A DNA stretch of 64,000 nt, from contig NZ_CP049366.1 in NCBI RefSeq assembly GCF_014058425.1, forward strand, positions 558,001-622,000, in the 5' to 3' direction. The stretch is from Companilactobacillus pabuli (GTDB taxonomy: Bacteria; Bacillota; Bacilli; Lactobacillales; Lactobacillaceae). Positions 8,885 through 19,128 of this stretch are shown in pieces. Each line of letters starts with the position of its first letter. Position 1 is the stretch's first letter. Under the pieces are notes generated by a model that searched no databases, had not been told where the DNA came from, and worked only from the letters and a program-made list of their open reading frames with translations. Position numbers and translations under genes: made by a program.

Positions 8885-9784
8885 TTGAATTTTCCAGTTG
8901 AAAAATTACCAAATATTGAATTTAAGTTAAATGAACCACTTAGTAAATATACATTTACTAAAACTGGTGGAAATGCTGATACCTTAGCTTTTCCGAAAAC
9001 ACGTGAAGAGTTGATTCAAATCGTTGATACCGCACGTGTCAATCAAGTGCCAATCACAGTTATTGGTAATGCCAGTAATTTAATTATTAAAGATGGTGGC
9101 ATCCGTGGCATTGTGATTATTTTGCCTAACTTTAAAAAGATTGAAGTTTCTGAAACTAAAGTTACTGCTGAAGCTGGTGCAACAATCATTAACACTACGA
9201 TTGCGGCGCAAAAAGCTGGTTTAACGGGCATAGAGTTTGCGGCTGGAATTCCCGGAAGTGTCGGGGGAGCTGTTTTCATGAATGCTGGAGCTTATGGTGG
9301 AGAAATCAAAGATGTTTTTGAATCTGCTGAAGTTTTATTGCCTGATGGACACATTACAACTTTGACTCATGATGAAATGAATTTTAGCTACCGTCACAGC
9401 ACTGTTCAAGACGATGGCGGTATCGTTATAAGCGCTACGTTCTCTTTAAAGCGTGGCAATAAAGAAGTTATTCAAGAAGAAATGGATCGTCTAAATGCTT
9501 TGAGACGTTCTAAGCAACCTTTGGAATACCCATCATGTGGTAGTGTCTTTAAACGTCCTAAAGGTCACTTCACTGGTCCTTTGATCATTAAAGCTGGTTT
9601 GCAAGGTAAAATGGTCGGCGGTGCTCAAGTTTCTATGAAGCATGCCGGTTTTATCGTAAATGTCAAACATGCTACGGCAACTGATTATATGAATTTGATT
9701 CATCTGATTCAAAAGACTGTTAAAGAGAAGTTTGATGTTGAACTTCATACCGAAGTTCGCATTATTGGTGAAGACAAAAAATAA
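8885..9784 (+). CDS. murB: UDP-N-acetylenolpyruvoylglucosamine reductase
   Basis: 299 aa FAD enzyme; it reduces UDP-GlcNAc-enolpyruvate to UDP-MurNAc with NADPH, in peptidoglycan precursor synthesis. The FAD-binding run [12 protein letters not shown] and [20 protein letters not shown] are present. The catalytic serine lies in [10 protein letters not shown] and the C-terminal glutamate in EVRIIGE. The length fits type II MurB. The start is TTG at 8885 behind AAAGGATG; nearby ATG codons are out of frame. The antiporter gene follows after 20 bases, likely in one transcript. Confidence 0.95.
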   Translation: MNFPVEKLPNIEFKLNEPLSKYTFTKTGGNADTLAFPKTREELIQIVDTARVNQVPITVIGNASNLIIKDGGIRGIVIILPNFKKIEVSETKVTAEAGATIINTTIAAQKAGLTGIEFAAGIPGSVGGAVFMNAGAYGGEIKDVFESAEVLLPDGHITTLTHDEMNFSYRHSTVQDDGGIVISATFSLKRGNKEVIQEEMDRLNALRRSKQPLEYPSCGSVFKRPKGHFTGPLIIKAGLQGKMVGGAQVSMKHAGFIVNVKHATATDYMNLIHLIQKTVKEKFDVELHTEVRIIGEDKK

Positions 9785-9804
9785 AAGAACGGTAGGTGTT
9801 GTCT

Positions 9805-11931
9805 GTGGAAATACTTGAATCAATTATTTTGATTCTTTCACTCTTAATTATTGCCAATATTGTTAGTCACTACTTTGTGTCGATTCCACCGAGTTTGTTA
9901 CAAATTGCGGCCGGAGTTTTGGCGGCATTATTTATGCACGTCAAAATTTATGTCGATACGGAGTGGTTTTTGTTAGCGTTTATTGCACCGATTTTGTTTA
10001 ATGACGGAAATAATTTTCCTAAACGAGAACTTTGGAAACTCAAAGGTCCAATTTTAGGTAATGCGATTATTTTGGTCATTATTTCAACTCTAGTCGGTGG
10101 AGTATTCGTGAAATTTTTAATCCCAAGTTTACCTTGGGCGACCGCCTTTACATTAGTGGCGGTTTTATCACCAACCGATCCAATCGCGGTTCAATCGATT
10201 GCTAAAAAGGCGCATATTCCTGACAAGCTGATGCATTTAATCAGTGGCGAAAGTTTGATCAATGATGCGTCTGGTTTGATTTGCTTTAAATATGGAGTTG
10301 CTGCCACTGTTACTGGGATGTTCTCATTAAAGAGCGCTACGATCGATTTCTTCCATATTTCAATTGTTGGTGCTTTAGTGGGTGCAATAATGATTTGGAT
10401 TTTTAACGGAATCCGTTTGTATTTGATCAATCAAGGTGTGGATGATTCAATTTTGCATGCCATAATCCAAATTATTATTCCATTTATTATTTACTACGTT
10501 GCTGAAGATATCTTTGACGTTTCTGGAGTTGTAGCGGTCGTAATTGCTGGTATTTTGAATATTTCTTCAAACCACAATATGAGTGCTTTTACACCGGAAA
10601 TCAGACTGATTACTTCCAGAACGTGGGATTTAGTCGTTTACGTTTTGAACGGAATCGTCTTCGTCCTATTAGGAATTGAAATACCTTTTGCCATGGAAGA
10701 ATTAGTTCATAATGACAATATCAATACATTTTGGGCAACAATTTTAGCCTTTGCTATTTGGGTAATGTTAGTTGTTATTAGATTTGCCTGGAGTTACGTT
10801 TATTCGACATTTTCTAATAATCCTGACGGTAAAATCAAGTTGTGGTCTAAAACTAGACTTTACGACTGTTTAATGTCTGGGATTTCTGGGGTTCGTGGAG
10901 CCGTAACTATGGTCGGTGTTTTATCGTTACCAATGACCATCAAGGGTGGAGATCCATTCCCTTCTAGAACGTTGTTGCTATTCGTTGCCAGTGCGGTAAT
11001 TATTTTCAGTTTGCTAGGAGCAACGATTTTAATCCCACTTATGACTAAGAGTAGTGCTCCGGTTGCTTATCGTGGTAATACTTTTAGTTCTGATGATTCA
11101 GATGATTCCGACGATGAGGAAGAAGAAAGTGCACCAGTTGAATTAACTCAAATAGAAGCTAATCGTGTTATTTTGGATAAAACAGTCAAAAAACTTCGGA
11201 ATGAAATGGATGAAGGCGATACGGCCGTATATTCTTCAGTTATCGCTGAATATTTGAATGATATTAGAAATTTGAGTTTTCGTAATAATAACTCTAATGT
11301 TGTTAGTCATCAAATCAGTAAGCGTCGGGTAAAAAGTAAAAAAGATGCTGAATTATGGGACATTTGTTTTAATTGTGAGTTAGATGCTATTGATGAATTG
11401 TATGAAAATCATGAGATATCTGATGATTCATACGATTTAGCAACGAGAAAAATTGCTAAATATAAAAAAGAAATTGTTCACAGACGTTATAATACAACGA
11501 TAGAATTTTTCATCAGCTATTTTAGAAGAACTTTTTTACAAATTAAGCGTTGGATCTATCGTTCAGTTAAATATAACGACGTGCAACAAATGAACCAAGA
11601 CTCTATCAAGATATCAATTGCTGGAGCAAAGAAAGCTTTGGAAAAACTTCAAGAGTTAGATCAATCTGATCAGGAAGACATTGATGATAACTTAATTTAT
11701 ATTTTCCAACGGCATTATGAAGATCGCCTAGAATTATTGCAAGGTAAGTATCGTGGACGTTCACCAGAGTTCAATAGTGAACGAATGGCGTTAGAGGTCA
11801 AAGCTTTGAGTTACCAACGAGCTTTTGTCCAAGATATGTTAGAACAAGGACGTGTCAGCAAAGTAACTGCCAATGAATTACGAAAAAATATTAATTATAG
11901 CGAAGAAGTTATCAACATAGGTGTGGAATAA
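9805..11931 (+). CDS. CPA1-family Na+/H+ (cation/proton) antiporter
   Basis: 708 aa. The first ~410 residues hold about twelve hydrophobic segments with the CPA1 signature SPTDPIAV and the NDASGLICFK motif whose Asp binds the cation. From about residue 430 the chain becomes hydrophilic: an acidic stretch (DDSDDSDDEEEE) then ~260 residues of charged helices, a long cytoplasmic tail like those of NhaP/YjcE-type exchangers. I use the GTG at 9805 because GGTAGGTG sits six bases upstream; an in-frame GTG at 9796 is inside that site. It exports Na+ or K+ for H+; the ion is not predictable. It follows murB. Confidence 0.88.
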   Translation: MEILESIILILSLLIIANIVSHYFVSIPPSLLQIAAGVLAALFMHVKIYVDTEWFLLAFIAPILFNDGNNFPKRELWKLKGPILGNAIILVIISTLVGGVFVKFLIPSLPWATAFTLVAVLSPTDPIAVQSIAKKAHIPDKLMHLISGESLINDASGLICFKYGVAATVTGMFSLKSATIDFFHISIVGALVGAIMIWIFNGIRLYLINQGVDDSILHAIIQIIIPFIIYYVAEDIFDVSGVVAVVIAGILNISSNHNMSAFTPEIRLITSRTWDLVVYVLNGIVFVLLGIEIPFAMEELVHNDNINTFWATILAFAIWVMLVVIRFAWSYVYSTFSNNPDGKIKLWSKTRLYDCLMSGISGVRGAVTMVGVLSLPMTIKGGDPFPSRTLLLFVASAVIIFSLLGATILIPLMTKSSAPVAYRGNTFSSDDSDDSDDEEEESAPVELTQIEANRVILDKTVKKLRNEMDEGDTAVYSSVIAEYLNDIRNLSFRNNNSNVVSHQISKRRVKSKKDAELWDICFNCELDAIDELYENHEISDDSYDLATRKIAKYKKEIVHRRYNTTIEFFISYFRRTFLQIKRWIYRSVKYNDVQQMNQDSIKISIAGAKKALEKLQELDQSDQEDIDDNLIYIFQRHYEDRLELLQGKYRGRSPEFNSERMALEVKALSYQRAFVQDMLEQGRVSKVTANELRKNINYSEEVINIGVE

Positions 11932-11971
11932 AACACAAATATGATGAACTTTTATAATTTTTATTGTTTGT

Positions 11972-11977
11972 TATAAT
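11972..11977 (+). promoter_or_regulatory. -10 box before cdaA
   Basis: A consensus TATAAT lies 29 bases before the cdaA start. The matching -35 (TTTATA region) is weak. Confidence 0.45.
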
Positions 11978-12005
11978 TAGTTCGAACTGCTAAGGAGCTA
12001 GAAAA

Positions 12006-12863
12006 ATGAATTTTATACCAAGCAATATTTTTACATGGCAGAACCTGGCTAACTTGGTTGATATCCTAGTAGTCTGGTATGTTTTATACAAAGTTCTGTC
12101 AATGTTACGAGGAACTAAAGCAGTACAGCTTCTCAAAGGAATCGTAATTATTTTTGTTATTAAATTGGTCAGTTGGGCTTTAAATTTACACACTGTATCA
12201 TTTTTAATGGACCAATTAATCAATTGGGGAATTATTGTCATTGTTATAATTTTCCAACCAGAAATAAGACGTGGTTTGGAACATTTGGGAAGATTGCCGT
12301 TATTCAGTTCGACGAGCAATGAAGAAGGTAAGACGAAGAATCATTTGATTGAAAGTCTTGATCAAGCTATTCAGTACATGAGTAAACGCCGGATAGGTGC
12401 TTTAATAACTTTGGAAATGAATACTGGTTTGGAAGAGTACGTTGAAACCGGAATTGATTTGGATGCTGAAGTTACAGGAGCTTTATTGATCAATATATTC
12501 ATTCCTAACACGCCGTTACATGATGGGGCAGTTATTATTCGAAATAATCGTATTTCGGTAGCTGCTGCTTATTTACCTCTTTCTGAGAGTAATACGATTC
12601 CCAAGGAATTAGGAACGCGTCATAGAGCCGCTGTTGGTATCAGTGAAGTAACTGACGCCATCACAATCGTTGTTTCTGAAGAGACTGGTGGTGTTATGAT
12701 TACGCGAAACGGGCATATGATGTTGGATTTGACTAGAGAAGATTATCTTAAATATCTTCACGCTCAGTTGAAAGATCCAGATGAAAATGCTAACCGTTCA
12801 ATCTTAGATTTCTTTAAAATAGGTCGTCGAAAGAAGGAGGACCAAAATGAAAAAGATAATTAA
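12006..12863 (+). CDS. cdaA: Diadenylate cyclase CdaA
   Basis: 285 aa membrane enzyme that makes cyclic di-AMP from two ATP. Three hydrophobic segments fill the first ~90 residues. The DAC catalytic domain follows with DGA at residues 173-175 and RHRAA at 205-209, the two nucleotide-binding motifs of the family. An AAGGAG site precedes the ATG. It overlaps cdaR by 17 bases, and glmM follows: the conserved cdaA-cdaR-glmM unit that ties c-di-AMP to cell-wall precursor supply. CdaR and GlmM are known to modulate the cyclase in other Firmicutes. Confidence 0.96.
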   Translation: MNFIPSNIFTWQNLANLVDILVVWYVLYKVLSMLRGTKAVQLLKGIVIIFVIKLVSWALNLHTVSFLMDQLINWGIIVIVIIFQPEIRRGLEHLGRLPLFSSTSNEEGKTKNHLIESLDQAIQYMSKRRIGALITLEMNTGLEEYVETGIDLDAEVTGALLINIFIPNTPLHDGAVIIRNNRISVAAAYLPLSESNTIPKELGTRHRAAVGISEVTDAITIVVSEETGGVMITRNGHMMLDLTREDYLKYLHAQLKDPDENANRSILDFFKIGRRKKEDQNEKDN

Positions 12864-13938
12864 CAGTAATTATTTTTATGCATTTATTGCCCTCTGTTGT
12901 GCACTATGGCTGTTTTTCTACGTAAGTTCACCTGGTGTTGGATCGACGAGAGATTCGAATCAATCCAACACTTCGACTGTGACGAAGAAAACAACTATTT
13001 CAGTGCCATTGCAATTACAAGCCGACGTTGATAAGTATTACATAACTGGGTATCCAGAGACCGTTAAAATAACGATTGAAGGGCCTTCAGCTTTGGTCAC
13101 GGCGACTAAAAATACACAAAATTTTAATTTATATTTGAATTTAAAAGATTTATCTGTTGGACAGCATCGTGTGCAAATCAAGGAGTCTGGTTTGAACAGT
13201 GAATTGACTTATAGCATTAAGCCTAAATATGTCACTGTCAATATTCAGCACCGTGAAACTAAAAAATTCGATGTAGATGTCGATTATAATCAAGATTCTT
13301 TAGCTACCGGTTATGAAACTGGTAAGGTGGAAGTCTCTCCAGAAACGGTAACAGTGACTGGTGCGGCAACTGAAATTGAGAAAATTGCTAAGGTAATTGT
13401 TAAGCCAATTTTGCCAAAAGGAATAAAATCGACATTTGATCAAGAAGTTTTAGTGCAAGCACTCGATAAAAATGGTAAAACTGTAAATGTTACATTGGAT
13501 CCACAAACAGTTCACGTCAAAATTCCGATATCGATTCAAAGTAAACAAGTCAGCATAAATTTGAAACAAAAAGGTACTTCAAGTAGTACCACCTCAAATT
13601 TGTCGGTCACCTCTGATGTTAAGACAATTCGAGTCTACGGAACGCAAGATCAAATCGATGCAATTGATAGTTCTGTTGACGTACCAGTTGATGTCAGTGA
13701 TGTGAATGGCAATACTAAGAAGTCGATCAATTTGAGTGATGCTTTAGGAAATAAAGTGGCGTTTACAGATCCAGATACTATTGATGTTTCGATCTCGACG
13801 GGTTCGTCCAGTTCATCAAGCAGCAATAATAGCAGTAATAGTAATAATACAAGCACTAATACTACCAATAGTAGTACTAGCGATAATAATACAAGTTCAT
13901 CGAATGATAATTCGACAGACGATAATAGCGAACAATAA
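12847..13938 (+). CDS. cdaR: CdaA regulatory protein CdaR (YbbR repeats)
   Basis: 363 aa. An N-terminal membrane anchor (about residues 7-26) is followed by extracellular YbbR-type beta repeats (VTVTGAATEIEKI and similar segments repeat). The last ~45 residues are almost only Ser, Asn, Thr and Asp, a low-complexity tail likely in or near the wall. CdaR binds CdaA and adjusts c-di-AMP production in related bacteria. An AAGGAGG site lies within the end of cdaA and the genes overlap, so translation is coupled. The low-complexity tail length probably varies between strains (inference). Confidence 0.93.
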   Translation: MKKIINSNYFYAFIALCCALWLFFYVSSPGVGSTRDSNQSNTSTVTKKTTISVPLQLQADVDKYYITGYPETVKITIEGPSALVTATKNTQNFNLYLNLKDLSVGQHRVQIKESGLNSELTYSIKPKYVTVNIQHRETKKFDVDVDYNQDSLATGYETGKVEVSPETVTVTGAATEIEKIAKVIVKPILPKGIKSTFDQEVLVQALDKNGKTVNVTLDPQTVHVKIPISIQSKQVSINLKQKGTSSSTTSNLSVTSDVKTIRVYGTQDQIDAIDSSVDVPVDVSDVNGNTKKSINLSDALGNKVAFTDPDTIDVSISTGSSSSSSSNNSSNSNNTSTNTTNSSTSDNNTSSSNDNSTDDNSEQ

Positions 13939-13959
13939 TACGCTGGGGGTAAGTTTTTC

Positions 13960-15312
13960 ATGACAAAATATTTTGGAACAGATGGAGTAAGAGGTATTGC
14001 AAATAAAGAATTAAGTCCCGAATTAGCATTTAAGCTAGGAAGATTCGGTGGCTATGTTCTAACACAACATTCAGAAAATGATGATGCACGTCCACGTGTT
14101 TTAGTTGCTAGAGATACACGTATTTCAGGTCAAATGTTGCAATCAAGTTTGATTTCTGGATTACTTTCTGTAGGTATCGAGGTTTTGGATCTTGATGTAA
14201 TCACTACTCCTGCTGTAGCATATTTGATCCGTGCCGTTTCAGCTGATGCTGGAATCATGATTTCTGCATCACATAATCCTGCTGAAGATAACGGAATTAA
14301 GTTCTTTGGTTCAGATGGTTATAAGTTGCCAGATAAGGTTGAAGATGAAATTGAAGAACTATTAGATGCTAAAGAAGATACTTTACCAAGACCATCAGCT
14401 GAAGGTTTAGGTAGCGTTTCTGATTATCCAGAAGGTGCCCAAAAGTATCTTCAATTCTTGAAACAAACTCTATCCGATGATTTGAGTGGTATGAAGATTG
14501 TTTTGGATACTGCTAATGGTTCAACTAGTCGTTTAGCAAGTACATTATTTGCTGATTTAGGCGTAGACTTTGAAATTATGGCATCTCATCCAGACGGAAT
14601 CAATATCAATAAGAATGTTGGTTCAACTCATCCAGAACAATTGGCACAACGTGTTAAGGAATCGGATGCTGTAGCTGGATTAGCTTTTGATGGTGATGGA
14701 GATCGTTGTATTGCGGTAGATGCTGACGGAAATATCGTTGATGGTGACAAGATCATGTTCATTCTTGGTAAATACCTTCACGATGGTGGTCGTCTCAAAA
14801 AGGATACGATCGTAACAACTGTTATGAGTAATATCGGTTTGTATAAAGCTATCGAAGCTAATGGGATGAAGTCAGTTCAAACCGCTGTCGGAGATCGTCA
14901 CGTGGTTGAAGAAATTCGTAAGAACAATTACAACATTGGTGGCGAACAATCAGGTCACGTTGTTTTGTATGAATACATGAATACTGGTGATGGTATGTTG
15001 ACTGGTATCCACTTGTTGCATGTTATGAAAGAAACTGGCAAGAGCTTGGCAGAATTGGGTGCACCCGTTAAAGTATATCCACAAAAATTAGTTAACGTAC
15101 CAGTTGCTGATAAGAATTCATGGGATAAACATCAACCAATTCTTGATGCTATCAAAGCTGTCGAAGATGAAATGGATGGCGATGGTCGAGTATTAGTTCG
15201 TCCTAGTGGTACACAAGCATTGTTGCGTGTTATGTGTGAAGCTTCAACTGAAGAAAAAGTTAACGAATACTGTGATCAAATCGTTGAAGTAGTTAAAAAT
15301 GAATTAAGCTAA
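13960..15312 (+). CDS. glmM: Phosphoglucosamine mutase
   Basis: 450 aa. It interconverts glucosamine-6-P and glucosamine-1-P for UDP-GlcNAc synthesis. The phosphoserine loop SASHNP has catalytic Ser-104. The Mg2+ loop DGDGDR is at 244-249, and the phosphate-binding [12 protein letters not shown] is near the C-terminus. The length is standard. It is the third gene of the cdaA operon, ended by a strong terminator. GlmM also binds CdaA in other Firmicutes. GlmS, which supplies its substrate, is the next gene but has a separate regulated promoter. Confidence 0.97.
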   Translation: MTKYFGTDGVRGIANKELSPELAFKLGRFGGYVLTQHSENDDARPRVLVARDTRISGQMLQSSLISGLLSVGIEVLDLDVITTPAVAYLIRAVSADAGIMISASHNPAEDNGIKFFGSDGYKLPDKVEDEIEELLDAKEDTLPRPSAEGLGSVSDYPEGAQKYLQFLKQTLSDDLSGMKIVLDTANGSTSRLASTLFADLGVDFEIMASHPDGININKNVGSTHPEQLAQRVKESDAVAGLAFDGDGDRCIAVDADGNIVDGDKIMFILGKYLHDGGRLKKDTIVTTVMSNIGLYKAIEANGMKSVQTAVGDRHVVEEIRKNNYNIGGEQSGHVVLYEYMNTGDGMLTGIHLLHVMKETGKSLAELGAPVKVYPQKLVNVPVADKNSWDKHQPILDAIKAVEDEMDGDGRVLVRPSGTQALLRVMCEASTEEKVNEYCDQIVEVVKNELS

Positions 15313-15357
15313 AATATTAGTTTTATGACATTAAAGACTATATAATAAAATTAATAA

Positions 15358-15398
15358 ATAGAGATTGAGGGATTAATACCTCAATCTCTATTTTTTTG
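15358..15398 (+). terminator. Terminator of cdaA-cdaR-glmM
   Basis: AGAGATTGAGG and CCTCAATCTCT form an 11-bp stem followed by seven T. Confidence 0.92.
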
Positions 15399-15443
15399 GC
15401 ATACTTTTTTCTTATTGATTTTATAGTGAGTTAATTATATCGG

Positions 15444-15498
15444 CATATACCAACTATACCGATTTAGTGAATATGGTATGTACCAACTATACCATTTA
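15444..15498 (+). promoter_or_regulatory. Upstream GntR-like operators of glmS
   Basis: Two copies of AACTATACC(G/A) lie at 15452-15465 and 15485-15498. The second joins a perfect inverted repeat TGGTA-TG-TACCA at 15474-15485. This is the half-site form of the dre operator bound by GntR/HutC-type NagR regulators. Both copies are upstream of the -35 box. Confidence 0.6.
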
Positions 15499-15518
15499 AG
15501 AAAAATGTTAATATTTTC

Positions 15519-15547
15519 TTGACAATAAAACCTAATATTAGTATTCT
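15519..15547 (+). promoter_or_regulatory. glmS: glmS promoter
   Basis: TTGACA, 17 bases, TATTCT. It predicts a transcript start near 15554 and a leader of about 85 bases. Confidence 0.8.
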
Positions 15548-15583
15548 AGGCATTGTCGCAAGATGATAAAGTTAATTCGAATG

Positions 15584-15620
15584 AACTATACCATTTAATA
15601 ATAATAAACTAGACCAATTT
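15584..15620 (+). promoter_or_regulatory. Downstream GntR-like operators of glmS
   Basis: AACTATACCATTTA (15584-15597) and AACTAGACCAATTT (15607-15620) repeat the upstream operator sequence with a 23-base period, inside the leader just before the glmS ribosome site (AAAGG at 15622). A bound repressor here would block elongation. Confidence 0.6.
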
Positions 15621-15638
15621 AGAAAGGCTTGAAAAACT

Positions 15639-17450
15639 ATGTGTGGAATTGTTGGAGTAATTGGAAATAATAAAACTACTGATATTTTATTGAACGGATT
15701 AGAAAAACTAGAATACCGTGGTTATGATTCAGCCGGCATTTATGTCAATAACCAAGCAGGTAAAGATTATTTGGTTAAAGAAGTTGGTAAAATTAGTAAA
15801 CTTGAAAATGCTGTTACTGATGATGTTGTTGGATCAGTCGGTATTGGTCATACTAGATGGGCAACTCATGGTAAGCCAACAGTTGAAAATGCACATCCTC
15901 ACTTCTCAGAAGATAACCGTTTTTATTTAGTTCACAATGGTGTTTTAACTAACTTTGAAGAATTAAAAGAAAAATACTTACAAGGCGTTGATTTTAAGAG
16001 TCAAACTGATACTGAAGTAGCTGTTCAATTAGTTGATCACTTTGCTAAAGAAGGACTTGATGGTGAAGCTGCTTTCAGAAAAGCTTTAGGTTTGATTCAA
16101 GGTTCTTATGCATTTGCTATGATCGATAAGGAACAACCTGACAGAATCTTTGTTGCCAAGAATAAGAGTCCATTGTTGATTGGTTTAGGCGATGGCTCTA
16201 ATGTGATTTGTTCTGATGCCATGGCCATGTTAGACCAAACTCATGAATTCGTTGAAATTCATGATGGTGAAGTTGTTATTTTGGAAAAGGGTAGCGTTAA
16301 TATTTCTAAGATTGACGGCACACCAGTTCACAGAGATTCATACACAGTTAACTTGGATGCAAGTGATATTTCTAAGGGAACTTACGAACACTACATGCTA
16401 AAAGAAATCGACGAACAACCAAACGTAATGAGAAAAATTTCTCAAAATTACATCAAATCTGATGGAACTTTGAATGTTGAACAAGATTTATTAGATGAAT
16501 TGAAAAAAGCTGATCGTTTATATATCGTTGCTGCCGGAACTAGCTACCATGCAGGTCTAGTTGGTAAAAATATTTTTGAAAAGATTGCTGATATTCCAGT
16601 TGATGTTGAATTAGGTAGTGAGTTCGGTTATCACATGCCAAAACTTTCTAAACATCCATTCTTCATCTTCTTATCACAAAGTGGTGAGACAGCTGATAGT
16701 CGTCAAGTGCTTGTTAAGGTAAATGAGATGAATTTGCCAAGTTTAACTATGACGAATGTTCCTAACTCAACTCTTTCAAGAGAAGCAACCTTCACAATGG
16801 AACTTCTAGCTGGTCCTGAAATTGCCGTAGCTTCAACTAAAGCTTACACAGCTCAAATTGCTGTCGAATCAGTTTTGGCCAAAGCCTTAGGTGATGAAAA
16901 GAACTTGGAAGTAGCTAAAGATTTCAATTTGAAGAAACAACTTGCTCTAGCTGCCAATGGTATTCAACAAATTGTTGATGAAAAAGCAACTATCAAGAAA
17001 TTAACAGCAGATTATTTAACAGATCAAACAGATGCCTTTTATATTGGCCGTGGAATCGATTATGCTTTGTCACTTGAAGCAGCCTTAAAACTAAAGGAAA
17101 TCTCTTACATCCACGCTGAGGGCTTTGCTGCTGGAGAATTAAAGCATGGTACGATTGCATTGATTGAAAAGAATACACCAGTTATTGCTTATATCAACGA
17201 TGGTGTCGGTGCTAGTCATACTCGTGGTAATATTCAAGAAGTTGAAGCTCGTGGTGCTCATGTACTAGTAATTGCTAGTCAAAAATATGCTGAAAAGGGC
17301 GATCAAATAATTATTCCAGAAATAGATGAATTGATTTCACCAATTATCAGTGTCGTACCAGCCCAACTAATTGCCTACTATGCAAGTTTGGCACGTGGAA
17401 ATGATGTTGATAAACCTCGTAATCTTGCAAAAAGCGTGACAGTAGAGTAG
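15639..17450 (+). CDS. glmS: Glucosamine-6-phosphate synthase (isomerizing)
   Basis: 603 aa. It makes glucosamine-6-P from fructose-6-P and glutamine, the committed step to UDP-GlcNAc. The class II glutaminase domain begins MCGIVGVIG with Cys-2 as nucleophile and spans about residues 1-240. Two SIS isomerase domains follow (AAGTSYHAGLVGKN, FLSQSGETADSR, later GRGIDYALSLEAALK). The C-terminus ends KSVTVE as usual. No glmS ribozyme is visible in the leader; instead four operator copies suggest repression by a NagR-like GntR protein. It is monocistronic with its own terminator. Confidence 0.97.
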   Translation: MCGIVGVIGNNKTTDILLNGLEKLEYRGYDSAGIYVNNQAGKDYLVKEVGKISKLENAVTDDVVGSVGIGHTRWATHGKPTVENAHPHFSEDNRFYLVHNGVLTNFEELKEKYLQGVDFKSQTDTEVAVQLVDHFAKEGLDGEAAFRKALGLIQGSYAFAMIDKEQPDRIFVAKNKSPLLIGLGDGSNVICSDAMAMLDQTHEFVEIHDGEVVILEKGSVNISKIDGTPVHRDSYTVNLDASDISKGTYEHYMLKEIDEQPNVMRKISQNYIKSDGTLNVEQDLLDELKKADRLYIVAAGTSYHAGLVGKNIFEKIADIPVDVELGSEFGYHMPKLSKHPFFIFLSQSGETADSRQVLVKVNEMNLPSLTMTNVPNSTLSREATFTMELLAGPEIAVASTKAYTAQIAVESVLAKALGDEKNLEVAKDFNLKKQLALAANGIQQIVDEKATIKKLTADYLTDQTDAFYIGRGIDYALSLEAALKLKEISYIHAEGFAAGELKHGTIALIEKNTPVIAYINDGVGASHTRGNIQEVEARGAHVLVIASQKYAEKGDQIIIPEIDELISPIISVVPAQLIAYYASLARGNDVDKPRNLAKSVTVE

Positions 17451-17476
17451 CCTATTTAGACATAGTGGATATATAA

Positions 17477-17504
17477 TAGTCTCGTAATTGAGGCTATTTT
17501 TTTT
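17477..17504 (+). terminator. glmS terminator
   Basis: TAGTCTC and GAGGCTA form a stem with one G-T pair, followed by eight T. Confidence 0.82.
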
Positions 17505-17532
17505 ACTATAAAATATATAGATTGGTGGTTTT

Positions 17533-19128
17533 ATGAGGAATAAAAAATTAAATCTGTTTTCAACAGTTATGTTTGGTCTGAGTGCTATTATTGGCTCCGG
17601 TTGGATGTTCGGTTCTAGTCAAGCAGCTCAAATAGCTGGTCCAGCGGCAATTTTGGCCTGGATTATTGGAGCAGTTTTAGTAGCAATGATTGCGATGGTT
17701 TATGTTGAGATTGGGACAATGTTTCCCGAAGAAGGTGCGATGAGTCGGTTTACAATGTATACTCACGGATCACTTCTAGGACACATTTTCTCATGGGCTA
17801 ATTGGCTATCGCTCTTAGCAATTTTACCGATTGAAGCTGTAGCATCAACTCAATACATGAGTACTTGGCCTTGGAAATGGGCTCAGTGGACTCATGGCTT
17901 TATGAAAGATGGTCAACTAACGACTCAAGGCCTAATGATGGCAGCCGTGATGATTTTGATATTTACGTTTATCAATTATTGGTCAGTTGCGATTATGGCC
18001 AAATTTAACAATTTCATCTCAGTTTTGAAGTTAGTTGTACCTATTATTACAATGATCGTTTTGGTTTCCGCTCATTTTGATTTTGGTAATTTGGGAAGTT
18101 CTTTTCAAGAGTTTATGCCTAACGGTTCTTCTTCAATTTTCGTAGCAATTGGAAGTGCCGGAATTATATACTCTTACGTAGCATTTCAAACTGTTATCAA
18201 TTTGAGTAATGATATTAGTAAGCCTTCAGTTAATATTAGACGGGGAATTATTATTTCGTTATTAGTCAGTGCCTTGATTTATATTGCCTTACAAATCGTC
18301 TTTATCGGCGCTTTACCACAGTCAGTAATTAATGCTGGCTGGGCTAAAATCAATTTCAATTCTCCATTTGCTGATTTGGCTATTTTGTTAAATATTTATT
18401 GGTTATCGACTTTGGTTTACTTTACAGCCTTTATCTCACCAGTTGGTAGTGGGATTGCCTTTGCTTCTTCAGCAAGTAAATCATTATCATCGATGCCTAA
18501 GAATAAGCATTTGCCAATGTTTTTGAGCAATGCAAATAATAAGTATCATTCACCACGAGTAGCCTTAATGATTAATATGTTAGTTAGTTTTATTTTGATT
18601 TTACTATTTAAGAATTGGTCACTCTTATCAAGAGTGGTTGCCGCTTCAACCTTGATCTCACTTTTGTCAGGTCCAGTTGTAGCAGGTAGCTTACGGAAAA
18701 TGGGTCCTAATTTGAAACGTCCAACGAAGATTAGAGGGATGCATATTTTAGCACCGATTGTCTTTGATTTGATAAGTTTGGCAATTTATTGGGCAATGTT
18801 TCCAACAACCGTGGAAGTTATTGTTATAATTATTGTTGGTTTGCCAATTTACTTTTTCTACGATGCACGTCGTGGATTTAAGGAATTTAAGCAAAAATTA
18901 TATGCTAGTTTGTGGTTGATCGTACATTTATTTGGATTAGCAATGATTTCATGGTTAGGTGGTTCTGATTTCGGAGGGATTAACTTAGTCCCTTATCCAT
19001 TTGATTTTGTTGTGATTTTGATTTTCTCTACATTCATGTACTTTTGGGCAATTCATTCTTTGTATTATTCAGGATATTTTGATGATGCCAAGGAGATCAA
19101 TGCAACAGTTAAAATGGAAGATGAATAA
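17533..19128 (+). CDS. APC-family amino acid permease
   Basis: 531 aa integral membrane protein with about twelve to fourteen hydrophobic segments. The first segment carries the APC signature FGLSAIIGSGWMFGS, where the unwound helix binds the amino acid. The FISPVGSGIAFASSASK stretch is typical of the YdaO/aspartate-glutamate permease branch. The substrate is not certain; acidic amino acids are possible. A GGTGG site precedes the ATG. The stop overlaps the VanZ gene start by one base (TAATG), so the two are a unit. Confidence 0.85.
   Translation: MRNKKLNLFSTVMFGLSAIIGSGWMFGSSQAAQIAGPAAILAWIIGAVLVAMIAMVYVEIGTMFPEEGAMSRFTMYTHGSLLGHIFSWANWLSLLAILPIEAVASTQYMSTWPWKWAQWTHGFMKDGQLTTQGLMMAAVMILIFTFINYWSVAIMAKFNNFISVLKLVVPIITMIVLVSAHFDFGNLGSSFQEFMPNGSSSIFVAIGSAGIIYSYVAFQTVINLSNDISKPSVNIRRGIIISLLVSALIYIALQIVFIGALPQSVINAGWAKINFNSPFADLAILLNIYWLSTLVYFTAFISPVGSGIAFASSASKSLSSMPKNKHLPMFLSNANNKYHSPRVALMINMLVSFILILLFKNWSLLSRVVAASTLISLLSGPVVAGSLRKMGPNLKRPTKIRGMHILAPIVFDLISLAIYWAMFPTTVEVIVIIIVGLPIYFFYDARRGFKEFKQKLYASLWLIVHLFGLAMISWLGGSDFGGINLVPYPFDFVVILIFSTFMYFWAIHSLYYSGYFDDAKEINATVKMEDE

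Noticed and set aside
15548-15638. glmS ribozyme in the glmS leader
   Set aside because: The leader is only about 85 bases and filled by operator repeats; no ribozyme core is visible.
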